Of a stretch of DNA of 64,000 nt, positions 37,692 through 46,474 are shown piece by piece. The stretch is taken from assembly GCF_017894385.1 (NCBI RefSeq), contig NZ_CP059560.1:3543501-3607500 (forward strand), read 5' to 3'. Numbering within the stretch: the stretch's first letter is position 1; each line of letters opens with the position of its first letter. The notes under the pieces were generated by a model. It searched no databases. It saw only the letters and a list, made by a program, of their open reading frames with translations, and was not told the origin of the DNA. The translations under genes were made by a program, and so were the position numbers. Source of the DNA: Aromatoleum petrolei (GTDB lineage: Bacteria; Pseudomonadota; Gammaproteobacteria; Burkholderiales; Rhodocyclaceae).

Positions 37692-40600
37692 ATGAGCACC
37701 TACAACAAGCCTGACCTCCTCGCCGCCATCCCGGACCAGCCGCGTTCCGAACTGCGCCGGCGCATCTTCGACGCCTATCGTAGCCCCGAGCCGCAATGCG
37801 TGCCCCCGCTCGTCGACGCCGCCCGCGTCGACGCGGCCCTGCAGCGGCGCATCCACGATCTCGCGCGTCAGCTCGTCGTCGGCCTGCGCTCGAAACGCGC
37901 CCGTTCCAGCGGCGTCGATGCGCTGATGAAGGAGTTCTCGCTGTCGAGTCAGGAAGGCGTCGCGCTGATGTGCCTCGCCGAGGCGCTGCTGCGGGTGCCC
38001 GACAAGGTCACCGCCGACCGCCTGATCCGCGACAAGCTGTCGCGCGGCGACTGGCGTGCCCACCTCGGTCAGAGCCCGTCGCTGTTCGTGAATGCGGCGA
38101 CCTGGGGCCTACTGATCACCGGTCGGCTGGTCGCAACGCGCAGCGAGGAAGGGCTCGCGAGCGCGCTTTCGAAACTGCTGACGCGTGGCGGCGAGCCGCT
38201 GATCCGCAAGGGCATGGATCTCGCGATGCGCCTGCTGGGCGAGCAGTTCGTGACCGGACGCACGATCGAGGAGGCCCTCGAGCGCGGCGCCGAGCGCGAG
38301 ACGCGCGGCTATCGCTATTCCTTCGACATGCTCGGCGAGGCCGCCATGACGGCGGCCGACGCGCAGCGCTACTACGACGACTACGAGCACGCGATCCACG
38401 CGATCGGCAACTCCTCCGCGAAGCGCGGCGTGGTCCAGGGCAACGGCATCTCGGTGAAGCTCTCGGCGCTGCATCCGCGCTACAACTGGGCGCAACGCGA
38501 GCGTGTGCTCGACGAGCTGCTGCCGAAACTCAAGCAGCTGTGCGTGCTGGCACGCGGCTACGACATCGGCCTCAACATTGACGCCGAAGAGGCCGACCGC
38601 CTCGACATTTCCCTCGACCTGCTCGAAGCACTGGTCGAGGACCCCGATCTCGGCGGCTGGGACGGCATCGGCTTCGTCGTGCAGGCCTACCAGAAGCGCG
38701 CCCCCTTCGCGATCGACTGGATCGTCGATCTCGCCCGCCGCAACGAGCGGCGCCTGATGGTACGCCTCGTCAAGGGCGCCTACTGGGACGCCGAGATCAA
38801 GCGCGCGCAGATCGACGGCCTGGAGGGCTATCCCGTCTATACGCGCAAGGTGTACTCAGACGTGTCCTATCTTGCCTGCGCGAAGCAACTGCTCGCCGCG
38901 CGCGACGTGATCTACCCGCAGTTCGCCACCCACAATGCGCACTCGATGGCCTCCGTCATGCACATGGCGGAGGGTGACTACCGCGACGGCGAATACGAGT
39001 TCCAGTGCCTGCACGGCATGGGCGAGCCGCTGTACGACCAGATCGTCGGCGATCCCGCGCTGCGCCGCATGGTGCGGATTTATGCGCCGGTGGGCAGCCA
39101 CGAGACGCTGCTCGCCTATCTGGTCCGTCGCCTGCTCGAGAACGGCGCCAACACCAGTTTCGTGAACCTGATTGTGGACGAGAACGTGCCGGTCGAGGAG
39201 CTCGTCCGCGACCCGGTGGCGCTGGCCGAGCCGCTCGCCGGTTCGCCGCATCCGCGCATTCCGCTGCCGAAGGATCTGTACGGACAAGGGCGGCGCAATT
39301 CACAGGGCTTCGACCTGTCGAGCGAACCGGTGCGTTCCTCCATCGCTGCCGCGCTGGCGCACAGCCGCAGGCAGCGTCACTCGGCGGGGCCGCTGGTGGC
39401 CGGTCTGGTGATCCAGGGGGCGCCACAGCCGGTGCGCAATCCGGCCGACCTCGAGGACGTGGTCGGGGAGGTCATCGAGGCGGACCTGGCCGAGGTCGAG
39501 GCGGCACTGCGCGCGGCCGAAGCGGCTGCCCACGATTGGGCGGCGCGCCTGCCGGTGCAGCGCGCAGAGTGCCTCGAGCGCACCGCCGATCTGCTCGAAC
39601 GCGACGGGCCGGCGCTGATCGCGCTCGCGGTGCGCGAGGCAGGCAAGTCGTGGTCGAACGCCATCGCCGAGCTGCGCGAGGCGGTGGATTTCTGTCGCTA
39701 CTACGCGCAGCAGGCGCGTGAGCTGGACAACGCACAGCACCTGCCGCTCGGGCCGGTGCTGTGCATCAGCCCGTGGAACTTCCCGCTGGCGATCTTCGCC
39801 GGGCAAGTCGCCGCGGCACTCGTGGCCGGCAATCCGGTGCTGGCGAAGCCGGCGGAGCAGACGCCGCTGATCGCCGCCTGGGCGGTGCGCCTGTTCCGTG
39901 AGGCGGGCGTGCCGGACGCGGTCGTGCAGCTGCTGCCCGGCCGCGGCGAGGTCGTGGGCGCGGCGCTGGTGCGCGATGCGCGCGTGCGCGGCGTGATGTT
40001 CACCGGCTCGACCGAGGTCGCGATGATCATCAACCGCACGCTCGCCGAGCGTGGGGGTGACGTGCCGCTGATCGCCGAGACGGGCGGCCAGAACGCGATG
40101 ATCGTCGATTCCACGGCGCTGCCCGAGCAGGTCGTCGGCGACGTGCTCGCGTCGAGTTTCGATTCCGCCGGCCAGCGCTGTTCAGCCCTGCGCGTGCTGT
40201 GCCTGCAGGAGGACATCGCGGACCGCGTGATCGAGATGATCGAAGGGGCGGTGCGCGAGCTGACGGTTGGCAACACCGCCGACGTGCGTGCGGACATCGG
40301 TCCGGTGATCGACGCCGAGGCGCAGGCCGGACTGCTTGCGCACATCGAGGCGATGCGCAAGGCCGGCGCGAAGGTGTTCCAGCTGCCCGTGCCTGCCGAC
40401 TGCGCGAAGGGGACCTTCGTGCCGCCGACGATGATCGAGATCCGTTCCCTGTCGCAGTTGCAGCGCGAGGTCTTCGGCCCGGTGCTGCATGTGCTGCGCT
40501 TCCCCGCGCGCGAGCTGATGCGCGTCGTCGACGAGGTGAACGCCACCGGCTACGGCCTGACGCTGGGTATCCATTCGCGCATCGACGAAACCATCAACGA

Positions 40601-41351
40601 CGTCGTCGCGCGCGCCCATGTCGGCAACATCTACGTCAATCGCAACATGATCGGTGCCGTTGTCGGCGTGCAGCCCTTCGGCGGCGAAGGGCGCTCGGGC
40701 ACCGGACCGAAGGCGGGCGGGCCGCTGTACCTGCATCGTCTGCTGCGCCGCAGCCCGGGCGTGGAGTTCCCGACGGCGACCGCGGTGCCGGACCTGTTCG
40801 AGCGTTTCGCCGCGTGGGTCGACGAGGCCGGGCGGGCGCTCGTGGAGGGCGACGACACGATGGCGCTGCGCCTGCGTGCGGAAGCCTACCGCAGCCATCA
40901 TCTCGCCAACCTGCGGCTCGCACTCCCCGGGCCGACCGGCGAGGACAACAGCCTGAGTTTCCGGCCGCGCGGCACGGTGGCGGCGGTGGCGGGTTCGATG
41001 GCCGGCTACTTCCACCAGTTGATGGCGGCGCTCGCGACCGGCAACGGCCTCGTGCTGGGCGACGATGCGCTCGCGCGCCGGTTCGTGGACGCACTCCCGG
41101 CTGAGATCGCGCGCTGCGTGCGTGTCGACGCGAAGTGGTTCGACGGCGAATTCGGGGCGCTGCTGTTCGACGGTGACGAGGGTGCAGCGGACGAGTGGCG
41201 CGTGCGCCTTGCGCGGCGCGACGGGCCGATCCTGCCGCTGGTACGTCCGCTGCCCGAGTACGACCTCGGTCGGCTGGTGGCCGAGCGCACGCTCAGCATC
41301 AACACCGCGGCCGCTGGCGGCAATGCGAGCCTGATGGCGATGGGCAACTGA
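37692..41351 (+). CDS. putA: Proline dehydrogenase/glutamate-semialdehyde dehydrogenase (PutA)
   Basis: Bifunctional enzyme of 1219 aa converting proline to glutamate in two channelled steps. The proline dehydrogenase barrel (about 170-480) shows RLVKGAYWDAEIKRAQ and YPQFATHNAHS for FAD binding. The aldehyde dehydrogenase (about 580-1040) has NFPLAIFAGQ, general base E796 (AETGGQ) and nucleophile C830 (GQRCSALRVL). A C-terminal region beyond 1040 has the ALDH-like extra domain of long (type B) PutAs. There is no N-terminal ribbon-helix-helix domain, so it should not repress itself; the divergent Lrp-type gene probably provides control. Confidence 0.95.
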   Translation: MSTYNKPDLLAAIPDQPRSELRRRIFDAYRSPEPQCVPPLVDAARVDAALQRRIHDLARQLVVGLRSKRARSSGVDALMKEFSLSSQEGVALMCLAEALLRVPDKVTADRLIRDKLSRGDWRAHLGQSPSLFVNAATWGLLITGRLVATRSEEGLASALSKLLTRGGEPLIRKGMDLAMRLLGEQFVTGRTIEEALERGAERETRGYRYSFDMLGEAAMTAADAQRYYDDYEHAIHAIGNSSAKRGVVQGNGISVKLSALHPRYNWAQRERVLDELLPKLKQLCVLARGYDIGLNIDAEEADRLDISLDLLEALVEDPDLGGWDGIGFVVQAYQKRAPFAIDWIVDLARRNERRLMVRLVKGAYWDAEIKRAQIDGLEGYPVYTRKVYSDVSYLACAKQLLAARDVIYPQFATHNAHSMASVMHMAEGDYRDGEYEFQCLHGMGEPLYDQIVGDPALRRMVRIYAPVGSHETLLAYLVRRLLENGANTSFVNLIVDENVPVEELVRDPVALAEPLAGSPHPRIPLPKDLYGQGRRNSQGFDLSSEPVRSSIAAALAHSRRQRHSAGPLVAGLVIQGAPQPVRNPADLEDVVGEVIEADLAEVEAALRAAEAAAHDWAARLPVQRAECLERTADLLERDGPALIALAVREAGKSWSNAIAELREAVDFCRYYAQQARELDNAQHLPLGPVLCISPWNFPLAIFAGQVAAALVAGNPVLAKPAEQTPLIAAWAVRLFREAGVPDAVVQLLPGRGEVVGAALVRDARVRGVMFTGSTEVAMIINRTLAERGGDVPLIAETGGQNAMIVDSTALPEQVVGDVLASSFDSAGQRCSALRVLCLQEDIADRVIEMIEGAVRELTVGNTADVRADIGPVIDAEAQAGLLAHIEAMRKAGAKVFQLPVPADCAKGTFVPPTMIEIRSLSQLQREVFGPVLHVLRFPARELMRVVDEVNATGYGLTLGIHSRIDETINDVVARAHVGNIYVNRNMIGAVVGVQPFGGEGRSGTGPKAGGPLYLHRLLRRSPGVEFPTATAVPDLFERFAAWVDEAGRALVEGDDTMALRLRAEAYRSHHLANLRLALPGPTGEDNSLSFRPRGTVAAVAGSMAGYFHQLMAALATGNGLVLGDDALARRFVDALPAEIARCVRVDAKWFDGEFGALLFDGDEGAADEWRVRLARRDGPILPLVRPLPEYDLGRLVAERTLSINTAAAGGNASLMAMGN

Positions 41352-41372
41352 GGACGGGTAGTCTCAATATAT

Positions 41373-41433
41373 CCGTTCGGACCGAGCCTGTCGAAGGCAT
41401 CTCGCACGCTTTCGACAGCCTCAACCCGAACGG
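41373..41433. repeat. Extragenic palindromic repeat (REP-like) after putA
   Basis: Two 25-nt arms (41373-41397 and 41409-41433) pair with few mismatches around an 11-nt loop. The core GAGCCTGTCGAAGG...TTTCGACAGCCTC belongs to the common 'TTCGACAGGCTCAG' extragenic palindromes of many proteobacteria. It lies between putA and tamA and could act as a terminator or REP element. Only one copy is present here. Confidence 0.7.
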
Positions 41434-41521
41434 TATTCGTCGCCCGATTTATGAGGTGACGGAGCGCCGCAGCGTCGGTCCGGGACGCACGGGGTGCGGC
41501 CGTGGCCGGTACAATCCGGGC

Positions 41522-43291
41522 ATGACCGTCCGTCGCGTCCGAGTGTCCGGTGCGCGCGTGCTTGCCGCGCTGTGCCTTGCCGTGCTGCAGCCCCTCGCGG
41601 CGGCGCAGCAGCCGCTGCGCGTGCAGCTCGAGGCCCCCGAAGGGGTGCGTCCGCTGCTCGAGCGGCACCTGCGCATCCTTAATCGCAGCGACCAGACCCT
41701 GCCCGCCGAGCGTGCCGACCGCGTGGCGCTCGCCCGCCGGGCGCGGCGCGAAGCAACTGAGCTGCTTGCGACCGAGGGCTATTTCTCACCCGAGGTGAAG
41801 CTGGAGCGCGAGGACGAGGACGACTGGAAGCTCACCGTCGTGCCCGGCACCGCAGCGAAAGTCGTCGCCGTCGACGTCCGGTTCGAGGGCGCGCTGGCCG
41901 GCGAGGGCGAGGCGCTCGCGGCGCGGCGCGTGCAGCTCAGGAATGCCTGGGCGCTCGCCGCCGGGCAGGTGTTCCGCCAGTCAGCCTGGGACGACGCCAA
42001 GCGGCGCCTGCTCGACGACGTCTCCTCGCGCGATTACGCGGCCGCGCGGATCGCCGAAAGCCGCGCGGAGGTCGATCCGGATGCAGCGACCGTGCGCCTG
42101 GCCGTCACCGTCGATTCGGGGCCGCCCTTCTTCCTCGGCCCCATCGAGGTGTCGGGTCTGAAGCATCTCCCGCCCGATCTGGTGGCGCGCTTCAACCGGC
42201 TGCAGCCAGGCCGCCCGTTCAACCAGGACGAATTGCTGGCGCTGCAGGGCACGCTGCAGAACGTCCCGCAGTTCGCATCCGTGGTGGTCGACATCGAGCG
42301 GGACCCTGCGCTCGCCGCGGCCGTGCCGGTGCGGGTGCAGGTCTCCGAGGCGCGTTCGCGCCAGCTCGGTTTCGGCGCCGGCTATTCGAGCAATACCGGC
42401 TTCCGCGGCGAGATCAGCTGGCGCGACGTGAACCTCTTCGGTCGCGGCTGGGAGCTCGCGAGCGCGCTGCGGGTGGAGCAGTTGCGTCAGTCGTTGTTTG
42501 CCGACGTGTTCCTGCCGCCGGCGTCGGAAGGCCATCGCGACAGCGTCGGCGCGGCGGCCGAACGCAGTACCGTCGAGGGGCTGACACTGACGACCCAGGC
42601 GGTGGGGGTGGCGCGTACGAACACGCGCGCGATGGCGGGCGGCACGATAGACACGCGGCTCGCGCTGCGCCTGCAGCAGGAGGAGCGCAAGCTCGACGGC
42701 GGCGACACGACCCGGCACAAGGCGCTGACGCTGAATTGGTCGTGGACGCGGCGCATGGTCGATGACGCGCTCGATCCGCGCCGCGGCGACGTGCTGCAGG
42801 TCGAGATCGGCGGCGGTTCGCGGGCGTTGCTGTCGGACCAGAACTTCGTGCGCCTGTATGGCCGATACGTGCGCTACGTGCCGGTGGCCACGCGCGACGT
42901 GCTGATCCTGCGCGCGGAAGGCGGCGCGACGCTGGCGAAGGGCCGCGACGGCGTGCCGCAGGACTTCCTCTTCCGTACCGGCGGTACGCAGACCGTGCGC
43001 GGCTATGCCTACCAGAGCCTCGGTGTGCGGGAGGCGGACGCGATCGTCGGCGGGCGCTACCTCGCTGCGGCGAGCGCGGAGTACGTGCATTGGTTCGGGC
43101 CGCAATGGGGGGCAGCGGCCTTCGTCGATGCGGGCGATGCGGCGGACGACCGCGACATCTTTGAGCTGAAGAAGGGTTATGGCGTGGGGGCGCGCTGGAA
43201 GAGTCCGGCCGGCCCGCTCGCCCTCGATCTCGCGTGGGGGCAGGCGGAGCGGCGCCTGCGCTTGCACTTCGGCATCGCGATCGCGTTCTGA
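41522..43291 (+). CDS. tamA: Translocation and assembly module subunit TamA
   Basis: Outer-membrane Omp85-family protein of 589 aa with a signal peptide (about 1-28, ending AAAQ). POTRA-like domains fill about 30-270 (for example VVAVDVRFEGAL and PIEVSGLKHLPPDLVARF). A 16-strand barrel follows, with the conserved FRTGGTQTVRGYAYQSLG and a closing LHFGIAIAF strand. TamA helps insert outer-membrane proteins and works with TamB. TACAAT at 41510-41515 is a possible -10 box only 6 nt from the ATG, suggesting a very short leader. No tamB follows; the next gene is on the opposite strand. Confidence 0.9.
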   Translation: MTVRRVRVSGARVLAALCLAVLQPLAAAQQPLRVQLEAPEGVRPLLERHLRILNRSDQTLPAERADRVALARRARREATELLATEGYFSPEVKLEREDEDDWKLTVVPGTAAKVVAVDVRFEGALAGEGEALAARRVQLRNAWALAAGQVFRQSAWDDAKRRLLDDVSSRDYAAARIAESRAEVDPDAATVRLAVTVDSGPPFFLGPIEVSGLKHLPPDLVARFNRLQPGRPFNQDELLALQGTLQNVPQFASVVVDIERDPALAAAVPVRVQVSEARSRQLGFGAGYSSNTGFRGEISWRDVNLFGRGWELASALRVEQLRQSLFADVFLPPASEGHRDSVGAAAERSTVEGLTLTTQAVGVARTNTRAMAGGTIDTRLALRLQQEERKLDGGDTTRHKALTLNWSWTRRMVDDALDPRRGDVLQVEIGGGSRALLSDQNFVRLYGRYVRYVPVATRDVLILRAEGGATLAKGRDGVPQDFLFRTGGTQTVRGYAYQSLGVREADAIVGGRYLAAASAEYVHWFGPQWGAAAFVDAGDAADDRDIFELKKGYGVGARWKSPAGPLALDLAWGQAERRLRLHFGIAIAF

Positions 43292-43328
43292 CCCAAGCTC
43301 GAACGGGATTCCTTTCGGAGGAGCCGCC

Positions 43329-45080
43329 TCACTCCCCGTTGCGTGCCATTACCCAGTTCACGAAATGGGGCGCGGGCATCGCCCGGGCGTAAAGGAAGCC
43401 CTGCGCGAGGTCGCAGCCCATGCGCTGGAGCTCGTCTGCCGTGGATTGGTCCTCGACCCCTTCGGCCACCACGCGCATGCCGAAGCCGTGCGCGAGTGCC
43501 TGCACCGTGGCGACGATCGCATGGTCGCGGGTCGAGCTCAGCATGTCGCGCACGAAGAGCTGGTCGATCTTGAGCTCGCTGACCGGCAGGTCGCGCATGT
43601 AGGCGAACGAGGAAAAGCCCGTGCCGAAGTCGTCCAGCGAGACGCCGCAGCCAAGCGCACGCAGGGCCTGGATCACGCGCCCGGCGCGATCGCGGTCGGA
43701 AATGAGTGCGCCTTCGGTCACCTCGAGTACGAGGCTGGGCGCCGGCACTCGCCAGGTCGCGAGGGCCTGGGAGACCAGGTGAGGGAGGTCCTCGTCGTGC
43801 AGGTCTTCGGCGACGAGGTTGAGCGATACGGGGATGTCGATGCCCAGGGCAGCGAGCTCGGACAATGTCCGCACCGTCTGGCCGAGGATCCAGCGCGACA
43901 GGTCGGGCATCAGCCCGAGGCGGCAGGCGATGTCGATGATCTTCGGCGGGGATACCCATTCGCCGTCGTCGCGCTGCCAGCGCAGCAGCGCCTCGGCGCC
44001 AGCGCAGCGGCCGGTGGGGAGGTGGATCTGCGGTTGCAGCCAGACCTCGAACGGTGGATGCGCGATGGTGCGCGCGATGTCGCGCTCGAGGTCGAGTTCG
44101 TGCTCCATGCGCGCGATCATGTCGGCGTGGAAGCACACCACCGGCATGTCGGCGCGGATCGCGCGAAGCAGCGCGGCGCGGGCAGCGTGCTCAAGATCGT
44201 GGGCCGTGTCGCCGTCGTCGGGGGCGCACGCGGTGCCCGCATGGATCGCGCCGCGCAGGTGCGGGATGCCGTGTTCGGGCGAGCGTTCGCAGATCTCGAT
44301 CAGCTTGCGCGCGGCCAGTTGCACCTGTCCGGTGCTGCGCAGCTCGGGCATGATCAGCGCCCATTCCTGATCGGCGATCGAGCACAGCATGTCGACCGGG
44401 CGTATCGCGCTGCTCATGACATCGCTGAGTTGCCTGCGCAGCCGGTCGCGCTGGGCGCTGAGCTGTTGCGGACTTCCCGCTCCCCAGGTGACGTGCAGGA
44501 GCAGCAGCCCGACCGGTTTTCGCTCCACCTGATTCATCCAGCGTTCGAGCGTGTGTACGAACTGCGTGCGCGTGGGCAGGCCGGTGAGCAGGTCGACTCC
44601 CTCGCCTGCCGCCAGGCGCTGGTCCACGCGTGCGAGCGCGGCGGTTGCCAGTGTCGCCTGTACGGCCTGTGCGAGCTTCGCGGCCGCGACGACGATGTCG
44701 CAATCCGCATTCCCCGGCGGGTTGCCGTCGGCCCGCAGCGCCGAGCGTACCGCCTCGATCAGGCAGGCGCACGCTGTGGCCGGCAGGGTCGGGGGGCTGC
44801 CGTGCTGCTGACAGTCGAGCCATGTCGCGGCGAGCGAGTCGAACCATTCGTCCGTACCCCACTGCGGCCGGTCGAGTAGCCGCGCATACAGCACGGTATC
44901 GACGGGTGCAGGCGGATAGGCGTTGTTGTGCGCGACGCTCGCGGCAAACGCGGTGTCGAGCGCGCCGGCCGGGACGGTCAGCGCGAACGCCCGCAAGGCC
45001 GCTGCGTCGGCCGTGGAAAACGCCACCGCAGCGAGTGCGTCGGCGGCTCGGCTCGGGGGGGCGGACGGGTTCGCGTTCAG
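43329..45080 (-). CDS. EAL-domain cyclic-di-GMP phosphodiesterase with degenerate GGDEF
   Basis: Cytoplasmic protein of about 583 aa. The N-terminal third has no known domain. A GGDEF-like domain follows with the active site changed to ADQEW (LTGLPTRTQFVHTLE opening kept), so it is probably catalytically dead. The EAL domain is intact: AEALLRW, EVTEGAL, LDDFGTGFSS, KIDQLFV, VAEGVE. The start is unusual: no ATG, GTG or TTG lies near the junction with the upstream gene. A CTG at 45080 overlaps the HD-GYP stop in a CTGA arrangement and has GGAG 10-11 nt before it. A GTG at 45026 is the alternative. Confidence 0.8.
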   Translation of the reverse strand: MNANPSAPPSRAADALAAVAFSTADAAALRAFALTVPAGALDTAFAASVAHNNAYPPAPVDTVLYARLLDRPQWGTDEWFDSLAATWLDCQQHGSPPTLPATACACLIEAVRSALRADGNPPGNADCDIVVAAAKLAQAVQATLATAALARVDQRLAAGEGVDLLTGLPTRTQFVHTLERWMNQVERKPVGLLLLHVTWGAGSPQQLSAQRDRLRRQLSDVMSSAIRPVDMLCSIADQEWALIMPELRSTGQVQLAARKLIEICERSPEHGIPHLRGAIHAGTACAPDDGDTAHDLEHAARAALLRAIRADMPVVCFHADMIARMEHELDLERDIARTIAHPPFEVWLQPQIHLPTGRCAGAEALLRWQRDDGEWVSPPKIIDIACRLGLMPDLSRWILGQTVRTLSELAALGIDIPVSLNLVAEDLHDEDLPHLVSQALATWRVPAPSLVLEVTEGALISDRDRAGRVIQALRALGCGVSLDDFGTGFSSFAYMRDLPVSELKIDQLFVRDMLSSTRDHAIVATVQALAHGFGMRVVAEGVEDQSTADELQRMGCDLAQGFLYARAMPAPHFVNWVMARNGE

Positions 45081-46468
45081 GATAGGTAGAACTCCGACGG
45101 ATTGATGCCGTAGGCGCCGCTGGGTAGTGCGCGCAGGATGCGGTAGCGTTCGCCGGCCGGAGTCAGCGGTGAATAGAGCAGGTCCAATGTGGGCGGATGG
45201 CGGTTGGGCGTCTTGTCGGCGCACAGCAGCACCAGCACGCGTGGTTGCATGCGCCGCACGCGGTTCTGTGCGATGACGACGGCCACCTCGCCGGAGTTGA
45301 GTTCGACCAGCGTGCCGGCCGGATAGAGTCCGATGCACTGGATGAAGCCATCGACGACATTACCCGAAAAGCGCGTCTCGCGCTGGCGCACCAACGCTTC
45401 GAGCGCGCGTTGGGTGCTCAGCGGTTCGTCGTAGGCGCGCTTGCTGGTCATCGCGCAGAAGGTATCGACGAGGCCGGCCATTTCGGCGCGCAGGCCGATG
45501 GCGCCGCCGCGCAGCCCGCCGGGATAGCCGGAGCCGTCGATACGTTCGTGGTGGCGGCTGACGATCTCGATCAGGCCGGGCAGGGGGTTCGGATCCTGGC
45601 GGATGATCTCGACCGAGAACTCGACGTGCGACTTGGCGATCTCCATTTCGAGCCGGCTCAAGCGTCCGGCCTTCTGCAGCACGCGTTCGGGCAGGCGGAT
45701 CTTGCCGACGTCCTGCATCATGCCGGCCACGCCCAGCACGGTCGCGCCGTCTTCCGAAAATCCCATGCAGTGCGCGAATACCAGCAGGTGCACGGTCACG
45801 TCGAGCGCGTGGTGGTAGCTGTAGCGGTCGTATTGCTTGAGCCGGATCAGCCAGAGCAGGGCGTCGGGGTTGCGCTTGACGCTCTGCAGCATGTCGTCGA
45901 CGCTCTCGGTCACCTGGACGATGTCCGGCCTGCGGTTCTCGCGCACGTCCGCGATGACTTGCTCGAACACCGCTTCGGCCTCGGCCACCAGGGGAGAGGC
46001 GCGGACCAGCTCGCGTTCGACGGCCTGGGTTTCGGGCCGGTCGGCGATCGCCTCGCCGGCCAGCCGGCGTGCAGCGGCCGCGTCGAGGCCGCCCTTGCGC
46101 ACGATCGCAAGCGCGTCCATGAAGTTCAGCGGGCTTCCGCCGGTGCCGGCGTCGCTCACCGCCTGGCGCGCAGCTGCATGGCGGGCGTGCGGCAGGGCGG
46201 CATCTTCCTGCGGTGGGGCATAGTGCTCGCCGACCGAGCGGCTGCGGTCGATGTAGATGAAGCGGCAGCATTCGCCGAGTTGCTCGAGCGTCCTTGCGTC
46301 TTCGATCAGGAAGCCCTGCATCAGGAAGGGCGTACCGATCCACGGTCGGTCGAGCTCGACGACGAACATGCCCAGGCGCGCATCGGTCGCTGCGATCAGC
46401 TCCCTCCGCCCGCCCGGCTTGCCGTCAGCTTCCGGTCTGCCCGATCCCGTTGCACCGTCCTTGCCCAT
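45077..46468 (-). CDS. HD-GYP domain protein with DUF3391 (variant active site)
   Basis: Protein of 463 aa. An N-terminal DUF3391-like region (ELIAATDARLGMFVVELDRPW...FLMQGFLIED) precedes an HD-GYP domain. The domain has YSYHHALDVTVHLLVFAH, HHERIDGSGYPGGL and MAGLVDTFCAMTSKRAYD. The catalytic HD is changed: Q252-D253 (MMQDVGKIRLP) replaces the usual His-Asp, removing one metal ligand. It may be a weak enzyme, a sensor, or use a different metal set. It starts 6 nt after the GGDEF-EAL gene and overlaps the next gene, so three cyclic-di-GMP proteins are co-translated. Confidence 0.85.
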   Translation of the reverse strand: MGKDGATGSGRPEADGKPGGRRELIAATDARLGMFVVELDRPWIGTPFLMQGFLIEDARTLEQLGECCRFIYIDRSRSVGEHYAPPQEDAALPHARHAAARQAVSDAGTGGSPLNFMDALAIVRKGGLDAAAARRLAGEAIADRPETQAVERELVRASPLVAEAEAVFEQVIADVRENRRPDIVQVTESVDDMLQSVKRNPDALLWLIRLKQYDRYSYHHALDVTVHLLVFAHCMGFSEDGATVLGVAGMMQDVGKIRLPERVLQKAGRLSRLEMEIAKSHVEFSVEIIRQDPNPLPGLIEIVSRHHERIDGSGYPGGLRGGAIGLRAEMAGLVDTFCAMTSKRAYDEPLSTQRALEALVRQRETRFSGNVVDGFIQCIGLYPAGTLVELNSGEVAVVIAQNRVRRMQPRVLVLLCADKTPNRHPPTLDLLYSPLTPAGERYRILRALPSGAYGINPSEFYLS

Positions 46469-46474
46469 GTCCTC

